NCBI GenBank assembly: GCA_015501605.1
Contig: JADNRZ010000019.1
Location: 372,001-436,000 of the forward strand
Source: Panaeolus papilionaceus
Lineage: Eukaryota; Basidiomycota; Agaricomycetes; Agaricales
DNA: 64,000 nucleotides
Direction: 5' to 3'
The notes beneath the pieces are model-generated. The model saw only the letters and a program-made list of their open reading frames with translations. It had not been told where the DNA came from and searched no databases. How positions within the stretch are numbered: position 1 is the stretch's first letter; every line of letters starts with the position of its first letter. This document shows positions 12,245 to 24,100 of the stretch, piece after piece. The position numbers and the translations under genes are program-made.

Positions 12245-13893
12245 TACCGCCCAAATTTTCAGCCAGGGTCAGTAGAATCATGCGCTGCACAAAATATGAG
12301 TATGTCAGCCGACGTGCTTTGCTATAAACCAATGCCAAACCCAAGGCTTGCCGAGCTCAAACAGAAGCCAGGCGCTACATGAGAACGGGGTAAAACTACT
12401 GATAGGACAGTGATGTTGCACACTCCCAACCTTCTGCCCACACATCCTGCTGTCATAATTGAATTACAGAACCGACTGCTCGCCAATGACTGCTTCGGAG
12501 GCAAGTTATCGGCAGATTACAAAATCCACGGGACATGTGGAGTCGAGGGAGATGCTTTCATTATGCACTGATTGAGAGGGAGAGAGCCCCCAAAGAGAGA
12601 GAGCATCAGCTAGAGCTGGCAGGTCACGAGCATTTTCCCCTTGTGTTGGTTAATCGATTAAGTTTGCCTGCCACGAAGTCCAATGTCTCGTTCTGAGCGA
12701 AATTGATCGAAGGCCTAATCAGGGAATAATTCCTATATGGGAATGTCCCCTCATGATTGTGCGCAATATCCTGCGATGGCGCGACGCATCCTGCATCTTG
12801 CTTGAACGCCTTTGATGCGCGAGTTCTTGAACTTAACACCTGTTTGATTGCTATATGCGTCGTTGATCAGAGGGTAGTACTCAACCACGTCTTAGCCTCT
12901 GATTCTTGAGCAGCTTCGGAAAATAAGCCATCTTCGGTATCATGGGCCCATTCGGTTAATACCCGAATGTCCATATTCAATGCTATCTTCGAATGTGCAA
13001 TGCTTCGATGGTCATTTGCCACGATGCCCGCGAGGTGTGGAGCAGTACCAAATCATGTAAGTCGCTCACATGCCACGTTTCCTTTTATGCCGGTCTGGCC
13101 TCGCTTACTGCAAGCCTGTTCACCAGGTAACGCTTTCTTTCTGTTCCGTGAATAAACCCTCATTTAGATATCACGAGTCAAATTCCCTTGGTGCGACAGG
13201 TTGTCCTGTTGTGTTACTTTCCAGCCTCTTGAGTATCACGATATCTCTATGCGGTCGTATCAGAGTAATTTGGATGTCGATGTATTGATAGTGGACTACC
13301 AATCACGACCAAGGCAGCCTACGGTGCGTTAAGTGCGAAGAGTGACACTAATACAGCTGATCCTTATCTATGCTGATTGTGTCTATCTGCTATATTCGGT
13401 CAGTCCATTCACAACCTCAGGCTCTCTGGAGCAGTTGATGATCAGTGACTGGATTTGTCTTGTTTCCATTCCCCCTCACACGTTTGATGCTTTTACCTCA
13501 TCCAGCATACGGTCTCGATTAACCCAGACACTCCCGATTGGGATGAGTCAATTCATGTTTCTAGAGGCAGAAGGCAACGAATTGAGTTACTTCTCTTGGC
13601 TTATAGAATTTATTTTTGACCGGAACGGTTTCTCCGTTTCTCCGAAAGGCATTCAGAACATTTTCATTAACGCTCGATTTTTATCGGCATGGGCGTCCTT
13701 ACTGCCACTTCAGAGGACAATTCACTGTCGTCGTGATTCGCATTGCATAGAGTAAACGGGTCAGCTGAATCGTCTTTTGCCATATTCAGGCCAAGGATAT
13801 GTTCCTTGGGACACGCTCTTTCAGACTATTTAAGCCACCAAAAACTCAGGGATCGACGACAAACCCTTCTCTTCTTCCAGGCCTTCTTTTCCG
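12245..13893. other. Intergenic region between the divergent S8 protease and GH16 genes
   Basis: Both flanking genes are transcribed away from this stretch, so it serves as a shared upstream region. A 140-codon ORF at 13333-13755 has no recognisable features and I do not call it. No repeats or RNA genes were seen. Confidence 0.5.
13827..13833 (+). promoter_or_regulatory. TATA-like element upstream of GH16
   Basis: The sequence TATTTAA lies about 60 bp before the GH16 start codon. This is a weak call based on position and composition. Confidence 0.3.
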
Positions 13894-15493
13894 ATGATTT
13901 ATCTTTGGCTAGCTTCTTTCTTAGTTACCTCGCTGTGTCAAATGGTCCAGGCTGGTACGTACTACCAGACCGATAGCCATACTGGCACAGGCTTCCTCAA
14001 ATCCTTCAGTGTTCAAGCAATGTCTGACCCCACCCATGGTCGTGTGTACGTCGTTCTCCTTGATTCGAGCTCCAGAAAGGCTAATGAATCACTTGAAAGT
14101 CGATATGTTGATGCAAGCACTGCTGCGAGTCAGAACCTCACCTACGCTTCTGGCGATCACTTCGTGCTTCGTGCGGATTACAAGAAGACCCTCAGCTCCA
14201 GTGGACCTGGACGCGACTCTGTGCGCATCCAATCCAATAAACGTTATACTACATCCGTCATGGTGTGCGTCTGCCTCCTATTGACATCGTTTCGACGAAT
14301 TGAATAACCAGATAATATCAGATTTAACATTCGCCACATGCCACAAGGATGCGGGTAGGTGGAAAGCTCGTGGATCTAGATATATTTACCTGACGATCTG
14401 ATGGTCATATGATAGGACGTGGCCTGCAGTATGGACTGTCGGTGATGATTGGCCCAATCAGGTTTGTCCTGATGCCCATCATATAGATCAAACTCGATCA
14501 ACGCTAACCTCGTTCTTATGTTTTTGCTTCATTCTTCCTTAGGGAGAGATCGACATCCTCGAGGGAGTGAATGATCAGGGACCTAATAGGGTTACCCTGC
14601 ACACCAATTCAGGTGGGTTGTTACGAACTTCGAACTATGACTTCGTTGTTAGATTCATGACTCACGAGCGGTATTACTAGGTTGCACCATGCCGTCGTCT
14701 CGTTCACAAACAGGGTATGCTTCAACCACCATATTACTTCGCGTTTCCAGCTAATACACTGTGCTAGAACCTCGACGGGTAATAACTGCGATGTCGCCGC
14801 TACGAACAACGCCGGCTGTGGAGTGGAAGTAACAGACACCAGGAGCTACGGATCTATTTTTAACAACAAAGGAGGAGGATGGTATGTGTCATCAGCAATC
14901 CGTGATTCTAGCCCTGCTAATGTGCGCCAGGTATGCTATCGAGCGCACGAGCTCATTCATTAAAGTGTGGTTTTGGTCTCGTGCTGCGGACGGCATCCCC
15001 AGTGATGTCATGAATGGAAGCGATGAGGTTAACACCGATAACTGGGTTGGTTTGGAAGTGTTTTAGGCTCCCGTTGGTCTATACTCATCGATTCTATTCA
15101 GGGTACCCCTCGCGCATACTTCCCAGGAAGTAGTTGCCCAATGTCATCAAAATTTGGCCCACACAACATCGTGATCAACCGTATGGCGCTATATTCATCT
15201 CTCTGAACCTCTCGCTAATCATCCTGCCTAAAGTGACGTTTTGTAATGTGTTTTGACACTAATCATGGTAGTAATCACTGACAGTCTATCTCTTCAAGGC
15301 GGTGATTGGGCTGGTTCTGCGTACGGTGATAGTGGATGTCCTTCATCCTGCAACGGTAACAACAGCTGGCATTACCTATTTTCATTGCTGACTCCGCGAT
15401 CTATATTTGGATCTAGACTACGTCAACAATAACCCTTCCGCCTTCCGGGACGCGTATTTTGATTTCCAATGGTTGAAGATTTACGGCCTTTAG
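13894..15493 (+). CDS. Secreted glycoside hydrolase family 16, laminarinase-like
   Basis: This encodes an extracellular beta-1,3(4)-glucan hydrolase or related wall-remodelling enzyme. It has an N-terminal signal peptide followed by GTYYQTDSHTGTGF. The GH16 fold is recognisable by SDPTHGRV, NLTYASGDHFVLRADY, NIRHMPQGCG, TWPAVWTVGDDWPN and the catalytic GEIDILEGVND (nucleophile and acid/base Glu, exon starting at 14543). Later segments are GNNCDVAATNNAGCGVEV, RTSSFIKVWFWSRAADG and CGDWAGSAYGDSGCPSSC, and it ends in YGL. Every intron is short. One exon is only 9 bp (15234-15242): it supplies the end of INLTF, and the Cys of CGDW is completed across the next junction. The exons join in frame to the TAG at 15491. 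Length is about 320 residues, normal for secreted basidiomycete GH16 enzymes. The exact glucan specificity is not readable. Confidence 0.88.
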
Positions 15494-15930
15494 ACGCGGT
15501 CTATATATCGGTATAAATTAACAACAACCCCAGTGCGGTGGGCAATTCAAGGAATGTATAAAGGGCTTCATCGTCATTTTGTAAAACGCAATTTGTATTA
15601 GTCGTCTTAGGTCTTTGTAAAATTATACCATCATCCTTATCAGTCACAACGCGACATGTATTTCGTCGTGTCTTTACAAGATGGATAATATTCTCCCTCC
15701 TCGTCATTAATTGCACAACGATTTCAAACCCCCAGAGATCCTTCCCCAAATTGAGCGTCATATCTGAGCCTGCGGGTGAATGACGGGCAGGTGACGTCCA
15801 AAAAAGCGACTGAGGCTGACGCACGCATGACGCATTTGAGTGTCTCTCCAGCACCACAAGGTTTCATGGGCATTGAAACGAAAAGAAATATAACTCACGC
15901 AGTCAATTAGTCAAGTTTCAACACAAAACT
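15494..15930. other. Intergenic region
   Basis: This holds the 3' flank of GH16 and the 5' flank of the membrane protein gene. Nothing else is recognised. Confidence 0.5.
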
Positions 15931-16781
15931 ATGAGTGCTCCCTTTCAGAAGACCCAAGATTTTGCGCAGCACGTCGACGAGCGCCTGACTGATCGCGTTG
16001 ATAACCCCCTTCGATCGACTGAACAGACTGTCGAAGCAACCAAGAACGTTATCAGCGACCACTCCAGTCAGAGGGGTGGCCCTCACTCCCGCAAAGCCCA
16101 GAAGGTTGTATTTGCAAAAGGCCTATTCGATGTTGGACTTTCACTTTCGCTCTTGTTCTTCCCATCCTTGCTATACGATGGATTACTTGCTACAGTAGTG
16201 TCGAAGCTTACAGCGTTGGTGCGTGTCCTCTACTGATGTTTTCGCGATGTTGTTTAACTGTAGTGCATAGCCTCTGCTCGACTCTCATCAGGACCCTCAA
16301 TCTGCCTTTGCATTGGCTGCTCTCATCATGGGAGCAGGCATCGCTGGTATAGCAGCTGCCGAATCATCGTCTGATGACGCATTTAAAGTTATTGGTTCGT
16401 CTTTATTTCGCACTTGGTCAATAATGTTATGTTTACAAAAATTTCACAGCAACCCTCAACGGTGTCTTCGCGGGTATCTCACTCATGGGATGTCTCTTAT
16501 CCCCATACAACTTCGGCTCATCGTTCCTGCTCCTTGCAGGCCTTCAAGACGTCTTTTGGTTCTTTTCTATCATTAGTGCAGGCAAATACGACCCGTTGGA
16601 AACTTTGGGGATTTCGTGGAAGGCTGTTGCAAGGGAGAAACAGGTCATTAGGCGTCGAGATGAAGCAATCGGGGAAAAAAAGACTGGAGGGAAGGACAAA
16701 CCTGAGGGAAGTCAGACAGGGATGACCTATAATGCAAAGGAGGTCGACGATGGTAGTCAAAGAACAACGCACCTTAACTGA
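15931..16781 (+). CDS. Multi-spanning membrane protein of unknown function
   Basis: Three exons (15931-16218, 16292-16394, 16450-16781) join in frame to a protein of about 240 residues. The N-terminal 60 residues are polar, and then about four hydrophobic segments can be seen: GLSLSLLFFPSLLYDGLLATVV, AFALAALIMGAGIAGIAAA, GVFAGISLMGCLLSPY and FLLLAGLQDVFWFFSII. The C-terminal 65 residues are strongly charged, with many Lys, Glu and Arg, and likely lie in the cytosol. The first exon ends at a GTGCGT donor. I do not recognise the family; small four-helix membrane proteins of this layout are common in fungi with no assigned role. Its neighbours give no functional hint. Confidence 0.7.
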
Positions 16782-16885
16782 ATGACATATGTATGCAACC
16801 TGTCTTTGTATATCTACTCTAGTGCAAGTTAACCCTTATTCGCGGATTTCCTTCTACCACATGGCCTGATCGACTTCTGACGGGC

Positions 16886-16934
16886 GCCCGCCTAGCTCAA
16901 TCGGATAGAGCCTCAGACTCTTACCCAAGAGTTT
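16886..16934 (+). pseudogene. tRNA-Lys-like 5' half (truncated)
   Basis: The sequence starts GCCCGCCTAGCTCAATCGGA, which matches the acceptor strand and D-arm of a eukaryotic tRNA-Lys, and reaches GACTCTTA, the CTT anticodon region. It then diverges; no T-arm (GTTCGA) or matching 3' acceptor strand follows in the next 120 bp. It is therefore a truncated tRNA or the head of a decayed tRNA-derived repeat. A long tRNA intron seems unlikely because no 3' half could be found. Confidence 0.5.
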
Positions 16935-17169
16935 CGTGATATTCTAAAATATTATCCCAAGCATGCAGAAGCACTGCAGATCTGTATATCCGCTGTCGCA
17001 TATTTGTTTCATTATGCAATGATTAAAAACTCAGACAAAATGTTTATTACATATTGCCTTGGCTCCTCGCTGAATCTCAAAGCTATATACTCATTCATTA
17101 TGAGGATATAGAGGAAACAGCTTGAGCGATGTCGAAATGTCTCGTGGGAAAATACCCCAGGCGCCTTGT

Positions 17170-20100
17170 CTACGTGCTGCGAGGTAAGTATCCCTTCACT
17201 GTGACAGTTAATCCCTTCTGTGTATAGACTCGTAGCCCCAAGCAAAGCGTGTTGGGGTCATTGTAAGGTACCTTGGTATCCGGCTCAGAAGTGTCAACTG
17301 CAGTATCCTTTTTGGGTGTTTCCGACTGTTTTGTCCAAGGGTCGCTCTCTGTGTTGGGAACCACTGACACGTCAGAGCAAGGCTCATCTTGGTGTGCGTC
17401 AGTCTGGTTGGTATCTTTCACCTCTTGTTTCGTATCAATGGTCGTGTCTTCCGTCGACTCTGTGATCTTGGATTGCTCGGCAACCGTGACTGGATGAGGA
17501 TCCTGATTGTTGTCGAATGCTAGCTGGATTTCAATCGTCCTCTTTACCAAACTTCGTAGGTCTGTTGTCAGGTATTCCTTATTCGCCCTGTTGAGTGGGA
17601 GTCAATATTTCGTCAGATTATTTCAAGGTGAAACAATGAAACGAACGTGTAATCAAAATCTATTGTACTATTATCATATCTGTAACAATTTCGAACGATA
17701 TGTAGTACTTACTTGATGCAATCGATTGACACTTTGCACGAGTTTCTAGTAACTTCGACAGTTGCTGGAGATCGCGGTTATCTACGGTCTCAATTTTATC
17801 CTGTTAAGATTTCAGCGTCAGTGCTCGCAGACATTGTCAGAAACAAATCCCTTACAAGATCACTAAATTGTCTCTGAAGACGAGGCTATTTTGTAATTTG
17901 TGTGGTATGAGAAAATGGTGATTGGGACAATATACGCAGTACTCACATAAACGAAGTATATTCCAGGATCCAAGAGGATGTCCATGCTGACACCACGACG
18001 AGAAACGTGCGGAGATTCAGCAAGGGGCTCGTCCTCCCCCTTCTTTACAAGCACAAAGCCATGGCTCCAGGTGACATTCCCAACCAGATCCTTGAAAAAT
18101 CGCTTATCAAGCTGAGAGAGAGCTATAACTGTTTGGGACTTTGAGGTGAGTTCAAAGGTAACTTCAAATTTTAGGTCAGTGGAGAGCATAGCGATGGATC
18201 GCCAACACCTACAGATAACGTCTCCATATACTGAAGGGCATGGTGCGCGTGGGACCTTTACAAGGAGAAATTCTGCCAACATAGACCAAGAAAAATCAAA
18301 GACCCTTGTTTTGTCAATCTTAGAGAAAGTGGCAAGCCAGTCCGAGTCTATATATAAGATCGGCCACGACTTAGAAGTTAGCATCGGTTCAACGACCAGA
18401 AGAGGCACAACCCTCATACATCAGCAAAAAACCGGGCTGCAGATCTGCGATCTCAGCCAATGTCTAGTCAGTCTCAGCCTGTGATGTGGCCGCGACAGAA
18501 GTCTAAGCGTGCGCACCCAGCTGTGGCTTTTCAATCTGAGATCAAACCTCAACCTGATATTAAGTCCCAATCTGACATCAGCTTAACTAGTGATATCTGA
18601 CTACTATACACATACCTATTGGATAAGTGCAACAAGGGTGAAGTAAAAAGTTTTTTTTTTTTTCGGAAGGATTTACGCAGGCGCTTATTTTCTGGCCACC
18701 AGCATTGGAAACCTACGAAATCTGCCAATGCAAGGGATCGAACCCAAGCGTTAACTGACACCACAGATTCTGTAGCGATAAAGCCACTAGGCCACGGAGC
18801 CTGTGGTATTGTGCAACAGCAAGGAAGACATATCCACGCCCTCCTCGCTTGTCCCTCTAACTTAATTTATCGGAGGAGCGGGGTCTATCCTTCCCCGGAA
18901 CTCATAATATTTATTGCCGCCTGTATTTTTGACTAGATGGATGTATATTTTTCCATAATTTGATTTATTTAAGAAATTAGATAATGGATATATGGAATGC
19001 AAGCTGACATTCAACGGGTCTATGTGATCTCAGCCTGACATGCTCAATATCAATCTGATATTCGGCTGATATGCAAAACTCAAGCTGAGTTCACGGTCTG
19101 TGTATGACTACAAGTAGAAATTGGTCAGACAAGAAGCCGCGAGACTGAGATGTGTCTGATATACCGACTTCAGTCTGAAATTAACAAATTCAATGTGAAG
19201 ACAATCTGATATGCTCGTTTATGCCTGATATTCAGCTCGTATGCATCATTTCTCTTGAATTTGCACCGATATGTAGAACCTCTTCTGATTTTAGGTGATC
19301 TATCGGGTATCAGACTGACGAGTGACCTAACAGGTTATAGTATTCTGACATTTGACTGAGAAGGCACAGTCAAACTGAGGTCCCTCACAAACAAAGATTC
19401 TATCCTGACGCGACACAGTTATGCACAATTTCATACTGTAGTGTTGCATCGGAGAATGATATACCCTATATCAAGATGAATTTTACATTTCTACGACAGT
19501 TCGTAGATCTACTATCAATTTTTTTGCTGATGTATGCGTCGTACTCACATTCCATGATAAATTGGCCATCACTGCCAAATTCATAACCCAACTCTGGGAG
19601 TCGAAGAAGCCAAGGTCGTGTCCACTCTTTCGATCCATCGGACCAACGGCCAGTCCACACAGATTGACCCCACAGGTTACGGCAGATAACAAACCGCTTG
19701 CCGTCGATTTCAACGGCACGAAGTACAGAATACGCGTGATTACTGAAGAGCCCTTGCACTGTTGCACCTGTAACACCGCTGCGAGTACTATCCAAAGATG
19801 GAAACGAGCAACCGAAAATACGATCACTAGTCACATGCATAAGCTCCTCTGACCAGAACCGATCGACATCTAGTATGTCCCTACTCTGAAACACAGTAGA
19901 TACGCCCCTGAGTTATAGTTAGCGAGGCAATCAACTGGAATAAGAGATGGCGATAAATACCCAGTCAAATCCTCAACAGCTTCAGAATCATGACCTTCCA
20001 TTAGGTATTGAAAGTTTCCGTGCAGTTTGGCGTAAGCTTTCTCGATCAAGGGGACCCAGGTTTCACCAGATTTTCCTGATCTCGCAAAGTAGAGTGTCTT

Positions 20101-21036
20101 GCCGTGCTTACGTGCTGTGTTGTTATACAGGTCCTTGTCGTTGAGATACAAGTATTTCTCCTGGGAGGTCAGTTCCTCGAATTTAGGAACCCGGGTGTAT
20201 AACATACTGTCGGTGTCATCAGTTTGAAATTTATGATTAGAAATTGCACAACTCCGCTCAATACGCACTCATCAATTATAACACTAGTCCAAGCGTTGTT
20301 TTTGAAGAAAATGAAGCCATATACGCCAACGAGTTCGTCGCGCTATAAAATAATTTGAAAATCATTCAAATATTTGTTTCGAGAGTAGTGTTCACTCACC
20401 TCGACACATATTTTCTCGATTAAACCGGGAAATGTCGAAACTGTCGACAGAGCTGAAAGAAACCAACAGTCTCCAAGAAGGCCTTGCACTACTCCTGTTG
20501 AGTCTGCGCCTCCCTCCTTGAAAAACTGAGGTTTGTCGAATAATTGAGTGACACGTTGTACATCCACCGGGGTGTAATTTGCCCCAGGAAATATTCCATA
20601 CAGACACTGCGTTTCATCGGTATCAAGGTCAAAATCGATGTCCCTGAAAGATCAAAATAGATCAGTCACGCGATAATTTGAATAGCCACTCGAGAAAGGA
20701 TTTCATAATTCGGATGATAGGCTGTGTTGATAGCGACAGCCAATGTAACGATGACTCTGACCATGACTTGCAGATGGCATTGACATACCTGAAACGACAG
20801 TTGTTTGCTCGACATTGTCTCGAAATACGCTGTACCGTCGACCTGCACTTTGCAATTGCTTCTTCCAACTGGTGGGTTACTAACAGTCCCACCTGAGCTT
20901 TTTGTGGTCTGGCAATTTCAGGGAAGTTTGATGACTGGTCTAGTCCCGCTGCAAAGGAAGTTCTTGCAACACGATTAACAGCCTTGTACGCGGACCAGTC
21001 TTGCTTGTGATTCCTCTTTGTCATCGATAAGGTCAA
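17170..21036 (-). CDS. Calpain-like cysteine protease (C2 family)
   Basis: This encodes a cytosolic calpain-type protease. Exon 1 (21036-20789) has a basic, coiled N-terminus; an alternative start lies at 21024. Exon 2 (20643-20400) carries the catalytic Cys in GLLGDCWFLSAL. Exons at about 20340-20270 and 20245-19909 encode the rest of the protease core. The exon at about 19885-19549 carries the His in SNHAYSVL and the Asn in CRNLWG (usually RNPWG). After a 1201-bp intron (19548-18348), a domain III-like exon (18347 to about 17950) reads KRFFKDLVGNVTWSHGFVLV, EPLAES and GIYFVYV. Three small exons follow, the last rich in Asp, Glu and Thr and ending in LGLRVYTQKGLTVTVKGY. The large intron holds a SINE-like insertion and repeats. 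The hAT element lies 104 bp upstream. The proteolytic residues are intact. Confidence 0.85.
18480..19400. repeat. Degenerate short repeats around TCTGATAT in a calpain intron
   Basis: Motifs such as CAATCTGATAT, CTCAGCCTGA, TGATATGC and CTGATATTC recur roughly every 20-40 bp through the long calpain intron, interrupted by the SINE-like insertion. They look like a decayed minisatellite. I could not define a clean unit by eye. Confidence 0.5.
18635..18810 (-). mobile_element. tRNA-derived SINE candidate with 8-bp target duplication
   Basis: On the minus strand this starts with a tRNA-like head. The A box TGGCCTAGTGG lies at 18794-18784 and the B box GGTTCGATCCC at 18744-18734, about 40 bp apart, as in RNA polymerase III internal promoters. 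A short unrelated body follows, and then a run of 13 A residues (seen as T at 18651-18663). The 8-bp word GTGCAACA flanks it at 18627-18634 and 18811-18818 as a likely target-site duplication. The T-arm stem pairs poorly, so it is not a working tRNA gene. It sits in the calpain intron in the same orientation as the gene. Confidence 0.65.
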
Positions 21037-21139
21037 TGGAAAGGGAGGGTGGTATGAGGGTAGGTGGTGACAACATGCAATGCAACCAGCCCCTGTGTTT
21101 TATATGCGGGATTAGAGCCCAAATGCCAAAAGGAAGCGC

Positions 21140-21147
21140 GCGCCCAG
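21140..21147. repeat. hAT target-site duplication, left copy
   Basis: GCGCCCAG at this position is repeated exactly at 24717-24724, directly flanking the hAT element. Eight bases is the standard hAT duplication length. Confidence 0.9.
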
Positions 21148-24100
21148 TAGGGAAATGCAAGGGTTGACCAAACCCGCAGGGTTACAGGTTGGGTTACTCA
21201 AGGGTACGGGTATGGGTTGAGAGTGTCTAACCTGTGACCCATACATACCCTTTATGGACAACAGCGTTAAAATAATTATATAAATATTACATAATTTTAT
21301 AAAACTATACAGGACAAAAGCCACAATAACACGGCCGACGAGATCAAGCAGTGCAGAGAATAACAAGAAAAAAAAACTCCAGAAATTCTGCTATTACTCC
21401 GATTCATTTATGGTGTCAGACACTGAGAAATCGGGCCCCACGACCCGTAAGAAGAAGCTCAGCCCAGCTGCCCAACAGGCTATCAAGGACATGCTTCCAA
21501 AGAAGTCAAAGAAGAAACAAGCTGTCCCTGGCGGTGACAGCGACACACAGTCTGTGAGAATTGATATTAATTTAATGATAAATTTAGAACTTACATTGAT
21601 ATTTCTCAGAAGAATTCTGATGCGTCTCTCTCATCTATAAAGAAAATCAAGAAAGCCGCGAAAGCCATTACAAAGACAATTAAATCAGTTGTTCCTAAGA
21701 AGCGCCAAAAAAAGGTTGTTCAGTCTGACGATGAAAGCGTTGTGGAGGTTGTAAGTGCATGACATACCATAATGATTGGTGCAGACCATGCAGCTTACAT
21801 CTTACATAGTTGTCAGCCCCGGTGCAACCACCACCTGCAAAGAAAAAGAAGAAGAACCCACTGGTTACAATGGTCGAGGTTGAGGACGAAGACGCACCCC
21901 CTGTGGCACCCACAAAAAAAGAGACAGCTGAAGAACAACTGAGTATGTATATTGTTCAAAATAAAACAGCGTGTTCTCACCATTTCTCTAGAGCGTATGA
22001 TGAAGGATTGGACAGCTCCCATATATGCATTTTATCACCCAATCCCTGTCATTGGCCACGAGAACAAGCGCCGCTATCACGAGTTTCAGTGCTATGTGAA
22101 AGGTTGTGACAAGAAAATACAACGTTACCTGGACACAAAGGATGCCACATCATCAGGAAACATGCGCAAGCATGCGAAGAAATGTTGGGGAGATGAGGCT
22201 GTCAACACTGCAGGAGCAGCACGAAATGTCAAGGCAGCGCGTGAAGTTCTGTTGAAGACAAAACGGAAGGATGGGAGTTTAGCAGCAGCATTTCTCGCAC
22301 AAGGTGATACATTACTTACCTATTCACACTGCCAGCACACGTCGCAACAGACAAGGTATGTGTATAGCTGGGGAAATGCATTGAATCTTGATATTAATCA
22401 ACTCGGATATATTGATAGGGCTGAAATTGTGCGATGGGTTTGCGAGAGTGTCCGTCCCTTTGCAGTTGTAAACGATCGCGGGTTTAAGGTGTTGATGAAA
22501 ACTGGACGGCCAGAGTATCAACTCCCATCGCCGACCACGGTTTCGCGAGATGTACAAGTTGTTTTCGCCAATGCTAAGAAGAGAATTTCAAGCATTCTCA
22601 AGGTTAGTCACCAACTCCTATGTGAACGAAGTGAAACTTACCTTTGATATTTTTAGAAATATACAGGTCACCTTCACTTCGCTACCGATGCCTGGACATC
22701 ACCCAACCATCGCGCATTTGTAGCCATTACGGTTCATTTCGAGCACGAGGGCAAGCCAATTGTGCTATTGCTGGATGTCATTGAAGTTTCAGAGTCCCAT
22801 ACTGGAGAAGCGTTGGCCGACGTGTTTCATGTTAACCCGACTTGCAGCTGAGCTGGATGAGGATGAACGTGTCCTTCAGAGAGAGGCGTTGAAAGGAAGT
22901 GAGGACGATGACGAAGATGATGAAGAGGTTAGCGAGTGGGATAGTGAGATGTCTGCGCTGAGTCAAGCTGAGCGGCTGCTCCTAGAGCAGAGCATACGTC
23001 CTGTTCGACTGATGCTGGCTAAGGTGAGCACTGAGGGCTCAAAAAGCACAATACGACGAATTTACTTACCTCTTGCACTTCTAGGTCCGCAAAGTCGCCT
23101 TCAAAACCATTCACTCATCCACTCTCCTTCTCCCTGCATGGAAGCGATGCTTGAAAGACCTAGGGATAGCAATCAGGTTAATACCCAGAGACGTCAGGAC
23201 ACGCTGGAATTCGACTTACGACATGCTGAAGTTTGTTCTGGACCATAAACGAGCTTATCAGTCGTTCACAGCGGATGCAAAAAATGGATTACGGGATTAT
23301 GAGCTACAAGACAGCAAGTGGGATGTGTTGAAAGAGTTGTGCGCTATTCTGAAGGTGAGTCGCCAACTTGATCCATGGATTGCTTATCTAATGTTTGAAA
23401 TTCTCACCATCCATTCATTCTCATCATCGCATCGTTCCACCTTTCTTTATTGTTTCTTCCTTACTCTTCCCAGATCTTAAAACATGCTACACTTTTCTTT
23501 TCTCGCTCCACACCTTCACTTGCCTATGTTATTCCTGTCATGGATCACATGAACGACCAGTTCACCGAAACAGCCAATAACAAGAACCTGTCCCCAGCAA
23601 TTCGAACAGCAGTGGGTTTGGCCAAACGGACGCTCAACCGATACTATTCGAGGACTGATGATTCCGAGACCTACCGTATTGCCATGAGTAAGTTTCTCAT
23701 CGTTCTTTTTTTGACTTGAGCTCATGAATTGTGATTTACGTTGCAGTGCTACATCCTCAGTACAAAACCGATTACTTCCAACGTGCAAAGTGGGAACCGG
23801 AATGGATTTCAACTGCAAAACGTGTCCTTAGGGAAGCCTATGAGGAGAATTACGCCCATATTTCTAGGAAGACTCATGTGCTAGATGAGGGGATTGCTTT
23901 GGTGGCAGCGGACAAGGTGAGTAGCACACTATTCACTCTGAGTTATTACTCATTTCATTTATTCTGTTACGGGTATTGTAATAGTCCTCGGCAGTGCCAG
24001 AAAACATGTTTGATGACTTCTTAAAGTCGGATATTTCAGCTGCTAGCGTTCCTGATGATGAATTCGATCGCTTCATGTCATCTGGCGTTGAACGTGTCAG

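Noticed and set aside
13333..13755. 140-codon ORF
   Set aside because: No domain features or splice context; located in a divergent promoter region.
18720..18803. Functional tRNA gene on the minus strand
   Set aside because: A and B boxes fit, but the T-stem and acceptor stem do not pair, and an A-tail with a flanking duplication fits a SINE better.
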